From the NCBI RefSeq assembly GCF_023223525.1, contig NZ_JALPRX010000015.1:1-64000 (forward strand): a stretch of DNA of 64,000 bases. The letters run 5' to 3'. The stretch is from Roseomonas acroporae (lineage in GTDB: Bacteria; Pseudomonadota; Alphaproteobacteria; Acetobacterales; Acetobacteraceae). Each line of letters begins with the position of its first letter. The first letter of the stretch is position 1. Below, in pieces: positions 35,413 through 44,171 of this stretch. The notes below the pieces were generated by a model. The model was not told the DNA's origin. It saw nothing but the letters and a program-made list of their open reading frames with translations, and ran no database searches. The position numbers were made by a program, and so were the translations under genes.

Positions 35413-36624
35413 TCAGGCCATCGCCTTCTGCAGGTTGCTGTCGATCTTGGCCAGGAAGTCCTGGGTGTTGAGCCAGGCCTGGTCCTTGCCGATCAGGATG
35501 GCGAGGTCCTTGGTCATGAAGCCGCTCTCGACGGTCTCGACGCAGACCTTCTCCAGCGTCTCGGCGAAGGCCGTGACGTCCGGCGTGTTGTCGAACTTGC
35601 CGCGATAGGCGAGGCCACGGGTCCAGGCGAAGATCGAGGCGATCGGGTTGGTCGAGGTCTCGCGGCCCTTCTGGTGCTCGCGGTAGTGGCGGGTGACGGT
35701 GCCGTGGGCCGCCTCCGACTCCACCGTGTTGCCGTCCGGGGAGAGCAGCACCGAGGTCATCAGGCCGAGCGAGCCGAAGCCCTGCGCCACGATATCGGAC
35801 TCCACGTCGCCGTCGTAGTTCTTGCAGGCCCAGACGTAGCCGCCTTCCCACTTCAGGGCGGAGGCCACCATGTCGTCGATCAGGCGCTGCTCGTAGACGA
35901 TGCCCTTCTCCTTGAACTTCGCCGCGAACTCCTCCTCGAACACCTTCTGGAAGATGTCCTTGAAGGTGCCGTCATAGGCCTTCAGGATCGTGTTCTTGTG
36001 GCTGAAGTACACGGAGTAGCCGCGCGTCAGGCCGTAATTGAAGGAGGCGCGGGCGAAGCCCTCGATCGACGCGGACAGGTTGTGCTGCATCATCGCGACG
36101 CCCGGACCCTTGAACGGGAACTCCCCGATCTCCTGCAGCTGGCCGCCCTCCGGCGTGTAGGTCATGGTGACCTTGCCCGCCCCCGGCACCTTCATCTCGA
36201 CGGCGCGGTAGATGTCGCCGTAGGCGTGGCGGCCGACCACGATCGGCTTCGACCAGTGCGGCACCAGGCGCGGCACGTTCTGGCAGATGATCGGCTCGCG
36301 GAAGATGGTGCCGTCGAGGATGTTGCGGATCGTCCCGTTCGGGGAGCGCCACATCTTCTTCAGGCCGAACTCCTTCACCCGCGCCTCGTCCGGGGTGATG
36401 GTGGCGCACTTCACGCCGACGCCGTACTGCTTGATCGCGTTGGCCGCGTCCACCGTCACCTGGTCGTCGGTCTGGTCGCGGTACTCGATGCCGAGGTCGT
36501 AGTACTTCAGGTCCACGTCGAGGTAGGGCAGGATCAGCTTGTCCTTGATGAACCCCCAGATGATGCGGGTCATCTCGTCGCCGTCGAGCTCGACGACGGG
36601 GGTCTTCACCTTGATCTTGGCCAT
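35413..36624 (-). CDS. icd: NADP-dependent isocitrate dehydrogenase
   Basis: 403 residues, the length of the homodimeric eukaryote-like (type II) NADP enzyme common in alphaproteobacteria. It converts isocitrate to 2-oxoglutarate and CO2 in the citric acid cycle. Signatures: [14 protein letters not shown] (about 17-30), the substrate-binding [32 protein letters not shown], and [23 protein letters not shown] (metal-binding aspartates). The ATG at 36624 gives the family N-terminus MAKIKVK; a Met four codons upstream is the alternative. Confidence 0.96.
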   Translation of the reverse strand: MAKIKVKTPVVELDGDEMTRIIWGFIKDKLILPYLDVDLKYYDLGIEYRDQTDDQVTVDAANAIKQYGVGVKCATITPDEARVKEFGLKKMWRSPNGTIRNILDGTIFREPIICQNVPRLVPHWSKPIVVGRHAYGDIYRAVEMKVPGAGKVTMTYTPEGGQLQEIGEFPFKGPGVAMMQHNLSASIEGFARASFNYGLTRGYSVYFSHKNTILKAYDGTFKDIFQKVFEEEFAAKFKEKGIVYEQRLIDDMVASALKWEGGYVWACKNYDGDVESDIVAQGFGSLGLMTSVLLSPDGNTVESEAAHGTVTRHYREHQKGRETSTNPIASIFAWTRGLAYRGKFDNTPDVTAFAETLEKVCVETVESGFMTKDLAILIGKDQAWLNTQDFLAKIDSNLQKAMA

Positions 36625-36839
36625 GCGGATCCTCATCCAGCGATGCGTAGCGGCCGCCCCGCGGCCCGGCGCGGGCAGCGGGGCGGGCGGCCGGGACAGG
36701 GGCGGAACATCGCACCGGGTCGGGAGTGGGGCAAGGCCGCTGGCGGCGATGGGCGGCGGGGTCGGGCGCGGTCGGGCGCGCGAGAAACCGGCGGCCCGCC
36801 CGGGCGTCAGGAGCGGAAGCGCCGGATGGAGGCTCCGCC

Positions 36840-37103
36840 ATGATCCCTGCCCGCCAACATGCCGCCGGAACCCCCGTGCGCGCTGCCGGGGGGACCGCGC
36901 CCGAGGCGGACGGTCCGGGGCGGCGCGACCCGGTGGAATGCCGCCACTGCGGCGAGCCGACCATGCCGAACGCCCTGTCGGACGGATCGCTGGTATGCTC
37001 CTGCCCGGCGGAGCGGGACCTGGGTCCGCCGCCGCGGGAGGGCTCCCCGGTCGGGTGGGTGCCGCCTTCGGCGCGCGCAACCGTCTGGAGGAGTTCGTCA
37101 TGA
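36840..37103 (+). CDS. Small putative zinc-ribbon protein
   Basis: 87 residues, not recognised as a named family. The middle holds a metal-site-like pattern, C-x2-C ... C-x-C, in [27 protein letters not shown] (about 33-58). The flanks are Pro/Gly-rich and probably disordered. Codon third positions are overwhelmingly G/C, supporting real coding. Its TGA stop overlaps the ATG of the next small gene (ATGA), which suggests a coupled pair. Could be non-coding; experimental support would be welcome. Confidence 0.5.
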   Translation: MIPARQHAAGTPVRAAGGTAPEADGPGRRDPVECRHCGEPTMPNALSDGSLVCSCPAERDLGPPPREGSPVGWVPPSARATVWRSSS

Positions 37104-37330
37104 TGCTTCGATGCGGCCTGCGTTGCGCCAGCGGCGTGGCGACGGGCGTGTTCGCCGCCGGGCTGATGGCCGGCGCGGCGGCCGGCCTGGCGCTGGCCGG
37201 CGGTGGCGCGGCGGCGCTGGGTGCCGCCTGCGTCCTGCGCCGCACGCTGCGGCGGCGCGACCGGCACCACGCTCCCGACGCGCCCTCCGCGCCGCCGGCG
37301 GCGGGCAGCACCGAAGGGGTGGTGATGTAG
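37100..37330 (+). CDS. Small Gly/Ala-rich membrane protein
   Basis: 76 residues. One or two hydrophobic spans ([35 protein letters not shown], about 12-46, quoted here only as its limits: SGVATG to GAACV), then a basic [11 protein letters not shown] and a Pro/Ala-rich tail. GGAGGAG about 8 bp before the ATG is a strong ribosome-binding site, and the start overlaps the upstream small gene. The glycine-zipper-like span suggests insertion in the inner membrane. No known family recognised. Confidence 0.5.
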   Translation: MMLRCGLRCASGVATGVFAAGLMAGAAAGLALAGGGAAALGAACVLRRTLRRRDRHHAPDAPSAPPAAGSTEGVVM

Positions 37331-37508
37331 CGGCTGCCGCCCGGCGCTTCCCGGGCAGCCGACCCGCCCGCGCCGGGGCCGCTTCTCCCAGGCCGAAGGG
37401 CGGCGCGCGGACCGCCGGCGTCGCCCCCGGCGTTGCGACCGGCGTGGCGGGAACCTACCCTGCGGCCGCACCGCCAGGGGGTCCCTTCATGCGCGCACCG
37501 ATCCGCCG

Positions 37509-38756
37509 ATGACGCCGACGACGACGCCGGACGGGCCGGTGCTGATCGCCGGCGGCGGCGTCGGCGGCCTCGTCCTGGCCCTGTCGCTGCACGAGCGCGG
37601 CATTCCCTGCACGGTGTTCGAGGCGGCGGCCGAGGTGCGCGAGCTCGGCGTCGGCATCAACACCCTGCCGCACGCGATCCGCGAGCTGGCGGCGCTCGGC
37701 CTGCTGCCGGCGCTGGACGCGGTGGCGATCCGCACCCGCGCGCTGCGCTACGCCAACCATCTCGGCCAGACCATCTGGTCGGAGCCGCGCGGCACCTGGG
37801 CCGGGCATCCGGTGCCGCAATTCTCGATCCATCGCGGCCGGCTGCACGGCGTGCTGTGGCATGCCGTCCGGGAGCGGCTCGGCGGGGACGCGCTGCGCAC
37901 CGCGCACCGGCTGACCGGCTTCGCGCAGGACGCGGCCGGCGTCACCGCCCGCTTCGCCACCGCCGGCGGCGTGGTGGAGGCGCGGGGCGCCGCCCTGGTC
38001 GGGGCGGACGGCATCCACTCCACGCTGCGCGCCCTGCTGCACCCCGAGGATGGCGGCATACGCTGGAACGGCATCCAGATGTGGCGCGGCGCCGTGGACT
38101 GGCCGGAATTCGAGGGCGGCGACACCATGGTGATCGCCGGCGACGGCACGGCCAAGGTGGTGCTCTACCCGATCGCCCCGGGGAGCAGGTCGGGCACCCG
38201 GCTGCTGAACTGGGTGATCTATGCCCGCATCGCCGACGGCACCGCGCCGCCGCCGCGCCGCGAGGACTGGTCCCGCCCGGGCCGCCCGGAGGACTTCCTC
38301 CCCTTCGCCGACGGCTTCCGGCTGCCCTTCCTCGACGTCGCGGCGCTGGTGCGCGCGACTCCGGAGCCCGCCGAGTACCCGATGTGCGACCGCGACCCGC
38401 TGCCCTGGTGGACGCGGGGCCGCGTGACGCTGCTGGGCGACGCGGCGCACCCGATGTACCCGGTCGGCTCCAACGGCGCCTCGCAGGCGGTGCTGGACGC
38501 GCGCGACCTGGCCGCGCGGCTGGCCGCGCTGCCGGTGCCCGAGGCGCTGTCGGCCTACGAGGCGGAGCGGCTGCCGCGCACGGCGGAGATCGTGCGCTCC
38601 AACCGCTCGGGCGGGCCGGAGCGGGTGATCGACTTCGCGGCGGCGCGCGCGCCGGACGGGTTCGCCTCGATCGACGCGGTGGCGACGCGGGAGGAGCTGC
38701 GCGCCATCGTCGGCGGCTACGCGCAGCTCGCGGGATTCGCCGTCGCGTCGCGGTAG
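37509..38756 (+). CDS. FAD-dependent monooxygenase (PhzS/hydroxybenzoate hydroxylase-like)
   Basis: 415 residues. The dinucleotide fold [21 protein letters not shown] is at about 11-31, the arginine-containing [13 protein letters not shown] at about 110, and the FAD ribityl motif [21 protein letters not shown] at about 305. It would hydroxylate an aromatic ring using NAD(P)H and O2. Members of this branch are annotated as flavin-dependent oxidoreductases related to PhzS. An enoyl-CoA hydratase follows 28 bp downstream with its own GGGGAGGA, so the two probably share a transcript and an aromatic or acyl-CoA pathway. Confidence 0.88.
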   Translation: MTPTTTPDGPVLIAGGGVGGLVLALSLHERGIPCTVFEAAAEVRELGVGINTLPHAIRELAALGLLPALDAVAIRTRALRYANHLGQTIWSEPRGTWAGHPVPQFSIHRGRLHGVLWHAVRERLGGDALRTAHRLTGFAQDAAGVTARFATAGGVVEARGAALVGADGIHSTLRALLHPEDGGIRWNGIQMWRGAVDWPEFEGGDTMVIAGDGTAKVVLYPIAPGSRSGTRLLNWVIYARIADGTAPPPRREDWSRPGRPEDFLPFADGFRLPFLDVAALVRATPEPAEYPMCDRDPLPWWTRGRVTLLGDAAHPMYPVGSNGASQAVLDARDLAARLAALPVPEALSAYEAERLPRTAEIVRSNRSGGPERVIDFAAARAPDGFASIDAVATREELRAIVGGYAQLAGFAVASR

Positions 38757-38784
38757 CGGCGGGCGCTGGCAGGGGAGGAACGAC

Positions 38785-39558
38785 ATGACCGGCAGCATCG
38801 GGCTGCGCCGCGAGGGCGCGGCCGCCTGGATCACCATCCGCAACGAGCGCAGGCTCAACACGCTGAACGCGGCGCTGATGGCGGAATTCGTCGAGGCCGC
38901 GGAATCCCTGCGCGCCGACGACTCGCTCCGCGCCGTGGTGGTGACCGGCGAGGGGGACCGCGCCTTCATCGGCGGCGCCGACATCAACGAGATGGCGGCG
39001 CTGGCGGACGGCGCGGCGGCGCGCGCCTTCATCACCCGCGTCCATCGCTGCTGCGCCGTGCTGCGCGAGCTGCCGGTGCCGGTGATCGCGGCCGTCGACG
39101 GCTACTGCTTCGGCGCCGGGCTGGAGCTGGCCGCCGCCTGCGACGTGCGGGTGGCGACCGAGGCCTCCACCTTCGGCATGCCCGAGGTGATGGTGGGCAT
39201 CCCTTCCGTGGTGGAGGCGGCGCTGCTGCCCGGTCTGATCGGCTGGGGCCGCACGCGCCGCCTGCTGCTGCTCGGCGAGCGGATCGACGCGATGGAGGCG
39301 CTCGCCTGGGGGCTGGTGGAGAAGGTGGTGCCGGGCGCGGCCGCGCTGGACCGCGCCGTGGCGGGCTGGCTGCACCATCTCGACGAGGCCGGGCCGGCGG
39401 CGGTGCGCCGGCAGAAGGCGCTGATCCGCCGCTGGGAGGGCCTGCCGCTGGGCGAGGCGATCGCGGCCGGGGTGGATGCCTTCGCCGCCGCCTGGGACAC
39501 GGACGAGCCGCGCCGCATGCTGCGCGCCTTCGTGGAGCGGCCCCGGAAGAAAGGCTGA
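38785..39558 (+). CDS. Enoyl-CoA hydratase/isomerase family protein
   Basis: 257 residues of the crotonase fold. Oxyanion-hole segments FIGGADINEMAAL (about 62) and GYCFGAGLELAAACD (about 106) and the active-site stretch FGMPEVMVGIPSVVEAALLP with a Glu after Pro (about 133) support a true hydratase or lyase. The Val-Val-Glu in place of the usual Gly-Gly is unusual. It is downstream of the FAD monooxygenase and likely co-expressed. Specific substrate unknown. Confidence 0.87.
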   Translation: MTGSIGLRREGAAAWITIRNERRLNTLNAALMAEFVEAAESLRADDSLRAVVVTGEGDRAFIGGADINEMAALADGAAARAFITRVHRCCAVLRELPVPVIAAVDGYCFGAGLELAAACDVRVATEASTFGMPEVMVGIPSVVEAALLPGLIGWGRTRRLLLLGERIDAMEALAWGLVEKVVPGAAALDRAVAGWLHHLDEAGPAAVRRQKALIRRWEGLPLGEAIAAGVDAFAAAWDTDEPRRMLRAFVERPRKKG

Positions 39559-39625
39559 GCGGGCCGAGGGGCCGGGGCGGCGGGCGAAGGCGGCGCCCCG
39601 CCTGCCGCGGACCGGCCCCGCGCGC

Positions 39626-40075
39626 TCACCCCTGCGGCGGCAGGAAGGTCACCTCGTGCTCCGCCGCGATCCGCACCACCTCGTTCGGGTCCGTCAGGTC
39701 GTGCAGCCGCGCGAACAGCTCGTACAGGCTGCGCGCGGGCGACACCCAGAACAGCGCCCGCACCGGCGCCGCCGAGCGGTTGAAGATGCCGTGCGACTGG
39801 CCGCGCGGCAGCCGGATCAGGTCGCCCGGTCCGGCGGCGCCGGCCTGCCCGTCCAGCACCAGCTCGAAATTGCCTTCCAGGACGCGGATGAACTCGTCCT
39901 GCAGCGGGTGGATGTGCGGCGGCACGAAGGTGCCGGGCGGGAACAGCGTGTCGAAGGCGAAGGCCGATTCCGTCAGCGCCACCGGCCTGTAGGTCTGGCC
40001 GAGGATGTTCCAGGCGACGCCTTCCAGCCCTTCGCCGGCCGGGGTGACGCCGGCGGTCATCGGGGGAATGCTCAT
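39626..40075 (-). CDS. Cupin-domain protein
   Basis: 149 residues. A single conserved beta-barrel (cupin) with the metal motif PPHIHPLQDEFIRVLEG (about 52-68, His, His, Glu) and the second motif LPRGQSHGIFNRS (about 92). Such proteins are dioxygenases, isomerases or sensors of small molecules. The ribosome-binding site AAGGAGA stands 4-10 bp before the start, and a (GGGATGC)5 repeat lies immediately upstream of it. It faces the enoyl-CoA hydratase gene convergently; function unknown. Confidence 0.85.
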   Translation of the reverse strand: MSIPPMTAGVTPAGEGLEGVAWNILGQTYRPVALTESAFAFDTLFPPGTFVPPHIHPLQDEFIRVLEGNFELVLDGQAGAAGPGDLIRLPRGQSHGIFNRSAAPVRALFWVSPARSLYELFARLHDLTDPNEVVRIAAEHEVTFLPPQG

Positions 40076-40088
40076 GCATGCTCTCCTT

Positions 40089-40128
<40 letters not shown>

Positions 40129-40716
40129 TCAGCGCTCGCCGATGAGCCTGCAGGCGATGGGAATGGGCGAGCGCGCGGCGGCCTCCGCCAGCGCGCCCTC
40201 GTGGATGCCGCAGTCGAGCAGGTTGTCCGGATTCCGGCGTCGGGCCGAGAAGACGTTCACCAGCACCTGCACGGCGCGGTTCTCCACCCAGGCGATCTCG
40301 GCGAGCCTGATGTTCCGTCCGGTCAGCCGCGCCGTGCCGCCCGCGCCGGGGAGGTCGGCGCGCTCGGCGCCGAGGTTGATCTGGCCCATCCGGTCGGCGT
40401 GGCGGCGGGCGGCACGGGTCGGCTCGCCGGAATAGTAGGCGGCCACCGTGATCGACTCGCCCAGCGCGGCGAGTCGCGCGGCGGCGCGCGGGGAGAGGGT
40501 GACCGCGACGGCGAAGGGCACGATCTCCGGCGCGCCCGCGCCCGCGCCCGGCCCGGCCTGACCGGCCTCGGCGGTGCCGATGGCCAGCGCCGGGAGCATG
40601 GCGAGGAGCGCCGCGCCGAAGCGCGGGAGCAGCCCCGCGCCGCGCCGCGGCATCAACCCCGCAACGCGCCGCGGCACCAATCCCACGCCGCGCCGCGGCG
40701 ATGCCGGATGACGCAT
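40129..40716 (-). CDS. Secreted hypothetical protein with repeated N-terminus
   Basis: 195 residues, no family recognised. The N-terminus carries three 8-residue repeats (GVGLVPRR, VAGLMPRR, GAGLLPRF) followed by a hydrophobic stretch GAALLAMLPALAIGTAEAG that looks like a signal peptide. A start at an internal Met (40653) would give a normal-length signal. The mature part resembles an Ig-like/beta protein (PFAVAVTLSPRAAARL ... VAAYYSGEPT ... AVQVLVNVFSARR), ending with CGIHEGALAEAAARSPIPIACRLIG, with two Cys that could pair. Probably periplasmic. Confidence 0.65.
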   Translation of the reverse strand: MRHPASPRRGVGLVPRRVAGLMPRRGAGLLPRFGAALLAMLPALAIGTAEAGQAGPGAGAGAPEIVPFAVAVTLSPRAAARLAALGESITVAAYYSGEPTRAARRHADRMGQINLGAERADLPGAGGTARLTGRNIRLAEIAWVENRAVQVLVNVFSARRRNPDNLLDCGIHEGALAEAAARSPIPIACRLIGER

Positions 40717-40735
40717 GGCAGCCCTCCCGCCCGCT

Positions 40736-41449
40736 TCAGACGTGGAGATAGGTGTCGCGCACTTCCGGCGCCGCCGCCAGCGCCGCGCTGCCGCCCGACC
40801 AGACCGTGCGGCCCTTCTCGATCACCACGTGCCGGTCGCCCAGCCGCAGCACGGCGCCGAGATTCTTGTCGATCAGCAGGATCGCCTGCCCCTCGGCCTT
40901 GAGCGCGGCCAGCACGGCCCAGATCTCGGCGCGGATCACCGGGGCCAGGCCCTCGGTGGCCTCGTCGAGGATCAGCAGGCGCGGGTTGGTCATCAGGGCG
41001 CGGCCGATCGCCAGCATCTGCTGCTCGCCGCCGGAGAGGCGGCTGCCGGGATTGCCCCGGCGCTCCAGGAGGCGCGGGAACAGGCGCCAGACCGCCGCCA
41101 GGGTCCAGCGCGGCGCGCCCGTCGCGTCCCTCGGGCCCCGGTTCGCGGCCGTCGCGACCAGATTCTCCTCCACGGTCAGGGTCGGGAAGACCTGCCGCCC
41201 CTCCGGCACCAGCCCGATGCCGCGCTGCGCGATGCGGTGCGGCGGCAGGCCGGCGACGGACTCGCCGTCGAGCGCGATGCCGCCGCCGCGCGCCGGCAGC
41301 AGCCCCATGATCGCGCGCACCGTGGTGGTCTTGCCCATGCCGTTGCGGCCGAGCAGCGTCACCACCTCGCCCGCGCCGACCCGCAGCGAGACGTCGAACA
41401 GCACCTGGCTGTCGCCATAGCCGGCGGCGAGGGATTCGACCGTCAGCAT
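40736..41449 (-). CDS. livF: Branched-chain-type ABC transporter ATPase (LivF)
   Basis: 237 residues. Walker A GRNGMGKTTT (about 38), Q-loop VPEGRQVFPTLTVEENL, ABC signature LSGGEQQMLAIGRAL (about 143), Walker B LLILDEATEGLAPV. The EGLAP box is specific for LivF/UrtE-like ATPases of the hydrophobic amino acid family. It couples ATP hydrolysis to uptake through LivHM. Its ATG shares one base with the livG stop (TGATG). One small difference from the family is IDKNLGAVL in place of VEQN near the H-loop. Confidence 0.93.
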   Translation of the reverse strand: MLTVESLAAGYGDSQVLFDVSLRVGAGEVVTLLGRNGMGKTTTVRAIMGLLPARGGGIALDGESVAGLPPHRIAQRGIGLVPEGRQVFPTLTVEENLVATAANRGPRDATGAPRWTLAAVWRLFPRLLERRGNPGSRLSGGEQQMLAIGRALMTNPRLLILDEATEGLAPVIRAEIWAVLAALKAEGQAILLIDKNLGAVLRLGDRHVVIEKGRTVWSGGSAALAAAPEVRDTYLHV

Positions 41450-42204
41450 CAGGCCATCTCGTCCTCGCCGAGATAGGCGGCGCGCACCTCGGGGTGGGCG
41501 CGTATCTCGCCGGTGGTGCCGGTGGTGACGAGCCGGCCCTGGGCGAGGACGGAGATGCGGTCGGCGAGGGCGAAGACGGCGCGCATGTCGTGCTCCACCA
41601 GCAGGATGCCGTACTCGGCGCGCAGCCGGCCGAGGATGCCGATCAGGCGCTCCGTCTCCTCGGCGCCGGCGCCGGCGAGCGGCTCGTCCAGCAGCAGCAG
41701 GCGTGGCCGCGTCGCGATGGCGATGGCAAGCTCCAGCTGCCGCTTCTCGCCATGCGAGAGCGTGCCGGCCGGCACGGCGGCGCGGTGGGCGAGGCCGACC
41801 GCCGCCAGCGCCGCCAGCGCCTCGCGGTTCAGCCCCGCCTCGGCGGCGGCGGGGCGGAGGAAGCGGAAGGAGGAGCCGCTGCGCGCCTGCACCGCCAGCG
41901 CCGCGTTCTCCAGCGCGGAGAAGCCCGGCAGGATCGAGGTGATCTGGAAGGTGCGGGCGAGGCCGCGCCGCACGCGGCGGGCGAAGGGCAGGGCGGTGAC
42001 GTCCTCGCCGAGGAAGCGCACCTGCCCGGAATCCGGCCGCAGCGTGCCGCTGATCTGGTGGATCAGCGTGGTCTTGCCGGCGCCGTTCGGGCCGATCACG
42101 GCGTGGATCTCGCCGGGGCGGACCTCGAGGCTGACGCCGTCGGTCACGGCGAGGCCGCCGAAATGCTTGCGCAGGTCGCGCAGCGCCAGCAGCGGCGCGC
42201 TCAT
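41449..42204 (-). CDS. livG: Branched-chain-type ABC transporter ATPase (LivG)
   Basis: 251 residues. Walker A GPNGAGKTTL (about 37), ABC signature LSHGEKRQLELAIAIATRP (about 157), Walker B LLLLDEPLAGAGAEE, H-loop LLVEHDMRAVFALADRI. The GLARTFQI segment is the LivG hallmark. The AGAGAEE segment replaces the more common AGM/LSPEE. It is in a tight livK-H-M-G-F unit and overlaps livM by 4 bp. Confidence 0.93.
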   Translation of the reverse strand: MSAPLLALRDLRKHFGGLAVTDGVSLEVRPGEIHAVIGPNGAGKTTLIHQISGTLRPDSGQVRFLGEDVTALPFARRVRRGLARTFQITSILPGFSALENAALAVQARSGSSFRFLRPAAAEAGLNREALAALAAVGLAHRAAVPAGTLSHGEKRQLELAIAIATRPRLLLLDEPLAGAGAEETERLIGILGRLRAEYGILLVEHDMRAVFALADRISVLAQGRLVTTGTTGEIRAHPEVRAAYLGEDEMA

Positions 42205-43241
42205 GCCGGACCGCCCGGCTTGCGGCGCCCGCCCACCAGCCCGCCCACAAGCCCGCCGGGCAGGAAGATCACCGCCAGCACCAGCAGCGGGCCGAAGAGC
42301 AGCCGCCAGTGCGCGGTGACGTGCGACAGCGTCTCCTCCAGCAGCAGGAAGGCGAAGGCGCCGAGCATGGCGCCGTGCAGCCGGCCGAGCCCGCCCAGGA
42401 TCACCGCGAAGAGCAGGTCGCCCGAGCGCTGCCAGGCGAGGATGGCGGGCGAGACGAATTCCGTGGCGTTGGCGAGCAGCGCCCCGGCCAGCCCGCCGGT
42501 CATGCCCGCCAGCGTGTAGGCGGCCAGCCGGTAGGGGTAGGGGGAGAAGCCCACCGCCTGCACCCGCAGCGGGTTCTCGCGCGTCGCCCGCAGCACCCGG
42601 CCGAAGCGCGAGGCGAGCACGGCCCGGCACAGCGCCCAGACGAGGGCCAGCGCGCCGAGGCAGACGAAATGGAAGACGAGACGGCTCTCCAGCAGCCGGC
42701 CCCCCAGGAACTCGGTGCGGCCGTACAGCGTGTAGCCGTCGTCGCCCCCGTAGGCGGCGAGGGAGGCGGCGGTGAAGAACGCCATCTGGCCGAAGGCCAG
42801 CGTGATCATGATGAAGTGGACGCCCGAGGTGCGCAGCGACACCGCCCCGGTGAGGAAGGCGAACAGCCCGGCGCCGAGGATCGCCACGGGGAACACGATG
42901 GCGCCCTCGGTGATGCCGTGCGCGTCCAGGATGGCGACGGCGTAGGCGCCGCAGCCGAGCGTCGCCGCGTGGCCGAGCGAGATCAGCCCGGCGCCGCCGA
43001 CCAGCAGCCACAGCCCGGTCGCGGCCAGGGCCAGGATCATGGCGCGGGCCATCAGGGTGAGGGAGGCGCCGTCGCCGAAGCCGGCGAAGGGCGCGGCGGC
43101 GAGCAGCGCGAACAGCAGCAGCGGCAGGCCGTCGCGGCTCAGGCGGGCGGCGGGGCCGGCCGCTGTCGGCGCCGCGCCGTCGGCCATCGCCGCCTGCGCC
43201 CCGGGTGCCGGCGCGGCCTGCCGCAGGGACGGGCCGCTCAC
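42201..43241 (-). CDS. livM: Branched-chain-type ABC transporter permease (LivM)
   Basis: 346 residues with about ten hydrophobic segments. LivM signatures: GGAGLISLGHAATLGCGAYA (about 82-101), LRTSGVHFIMITLAFGQM, the cytoplasmic loop GRVLRATRENPLRVQAVGFSPYPYRLAAYTLAG, and GGLGRLHGAMLGAF. The N-terminal 40 residues are Ala/Pro-rich and hydrophilic. The GTG start overlaps the livH stop (GTGA). It forms the channel with LivH; the transported substrate may be an amino acid, amide, urea or aromatic acid. Confidence 0.92.
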   Translation of the reverse strand: MSGPSLRQAAPAPGAQAAMADGAAPTAAGPAARLSRDGLPLLLFALLAAAPFAGFGDGASLTLMARAMILALAATGLWLLVGGAGLISLGHAATLGCGAYAVAILDAHGITEGAIVFPVAILGAGLFAFLTGAVSLRTSGVHFIMITLAFGQMAFFTAASLAAYGGDDGYTLYGRTEFLGGRLLESRLVFHFVCLGALALVWALCRAVLASRFGRVLRATRENPLRVQAVGFSPYPYRLAAYTLAGMTGGLAGALLANATEFVSPAILAWQRSGDLLFAVILGGLGRLHGAMLGAFAFLLLEETLSHVTAHWRLLFGPLLVLAVIFLPGGLVGGLVGGRRKPGGPA

Positions 43242-44161
43242 GCGCCGCGTGCCGGGAACAGCCCGGCCGGGCGCAGCGCCAGGATCGCCGCCATGACCAC
43301 GTAGACCAGCATCGAGGCCAGCGCCGCCCCGGCCTGCCGCGCCGGGGAGGGGGCCAGGAACAGCCGCATCAGCTCCGGCAGCAGCGAGCGCCCGAGCGTG
43401 TCGAGCAGCCCGACCAGCAGCGCCGCCAGGAAGGCGCCGCGGATCGAGCCGATGCCGCCGATCACGATCACCACGAAGGCGAGGATCAGCAGGTTGTCGC
43501 CCATCCCCGGCTCCACCGAGAAGATCGGCCCCGCCAGCACCCCGGCGAAGCCCGCCAGCATGGCGCCGAAGCCGAACACGGCGGTGAACAGGCGGCCGAT
43601 GTCCACGCCGAGCGCCGAGACCATCGGCGCGTTGCTCGCCCCCGCGCGCACCAGCATGCCGAGCCGCGTGCGCTCCACCAGGAACCAGAGCAGCAGCGCC
43701 GTGGCGAGGCCGGCGGCGATGATGGCGAGGCGGTAGGTCGGGTAGAGCAGGCCGGGCATGAGCGGGATGCCGCCCGAGAGGGATTCCGGCATCGCCATGG
43801 GCAGCGGCGCGCTGCCCCAGAGGGTGCGCACCGCCTCGTTGAGGAACAGGATCACGCCGAAGGTCGCCAGCACCTGCGAGAGATGGTCGCGCCCGTAGAG
43901 ATGGCGGAACACCGCCACCTCCAGCACGAGGCCGCAGAGCAGCGCCGCCGGCAGGGCCAGGACCAGCCCGAGCCAGAAGCTGCCCGTCCAGGCGGCGAGG
44001 GTGGCGCCGAGATAGGCGCCCAGCATGTACTGCACGCCATGGGCGAGGTTGATGAAGTGCATCACCCCGAACACCAGCGTCAGCCCCGCCGCCACCAGGA
44101 ACAGCAGGATGCCGAGCTGGAGCCCGTTCAGCGCCTGGACCAGCAGCAGCCCGATCGGCAT
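43238..44161 (-). CDS. livH: Branched-chain-type ABC transporter permease (LivH)
   Basis: 307 residues, eight or so hydrophobic segments. Hallmarks are ALNGLQLGILLFLVAAGLTLVFGVMHFINLAHG at the N-terminus (about 9-41) and the motif VRAGASNAPMVSALGVDIGRLF (about 190-211), plus GGIGSIRGAF near the end. Partner of LivM. It begins 10 bp after the binding-protein gene. Confidence 0.93.
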   Translation of the reverse strand: MPIGLLLVQALNGLQLGILLFLVAAGLTLVFGVMHFINLAHGVQYMLGAYLGATLAAWTGSFWLGLVLALPAALLCGLVLEVAVFRHLYGRDHLSQVLATFGVILFLNEAVRTLWGSAPLPMAMPESLSGGIPLMPGLLYPTYRLAIIAAGLATALLLWFLVERTRLGMLVRAGASNAPMVSALGVDIGRLFTAVFGFGAMLAGFAGVLAGPIFSVEPGMGDNLLILAFVVIVIGGIGSIRGAFLAALLVGLLDTLGRSLLPELMRLFLAPSPARQAGAALASMLVYVVMAAILALRPAGLFPARGA

Positions 44162-44171
44162 CGCGGCGGCT

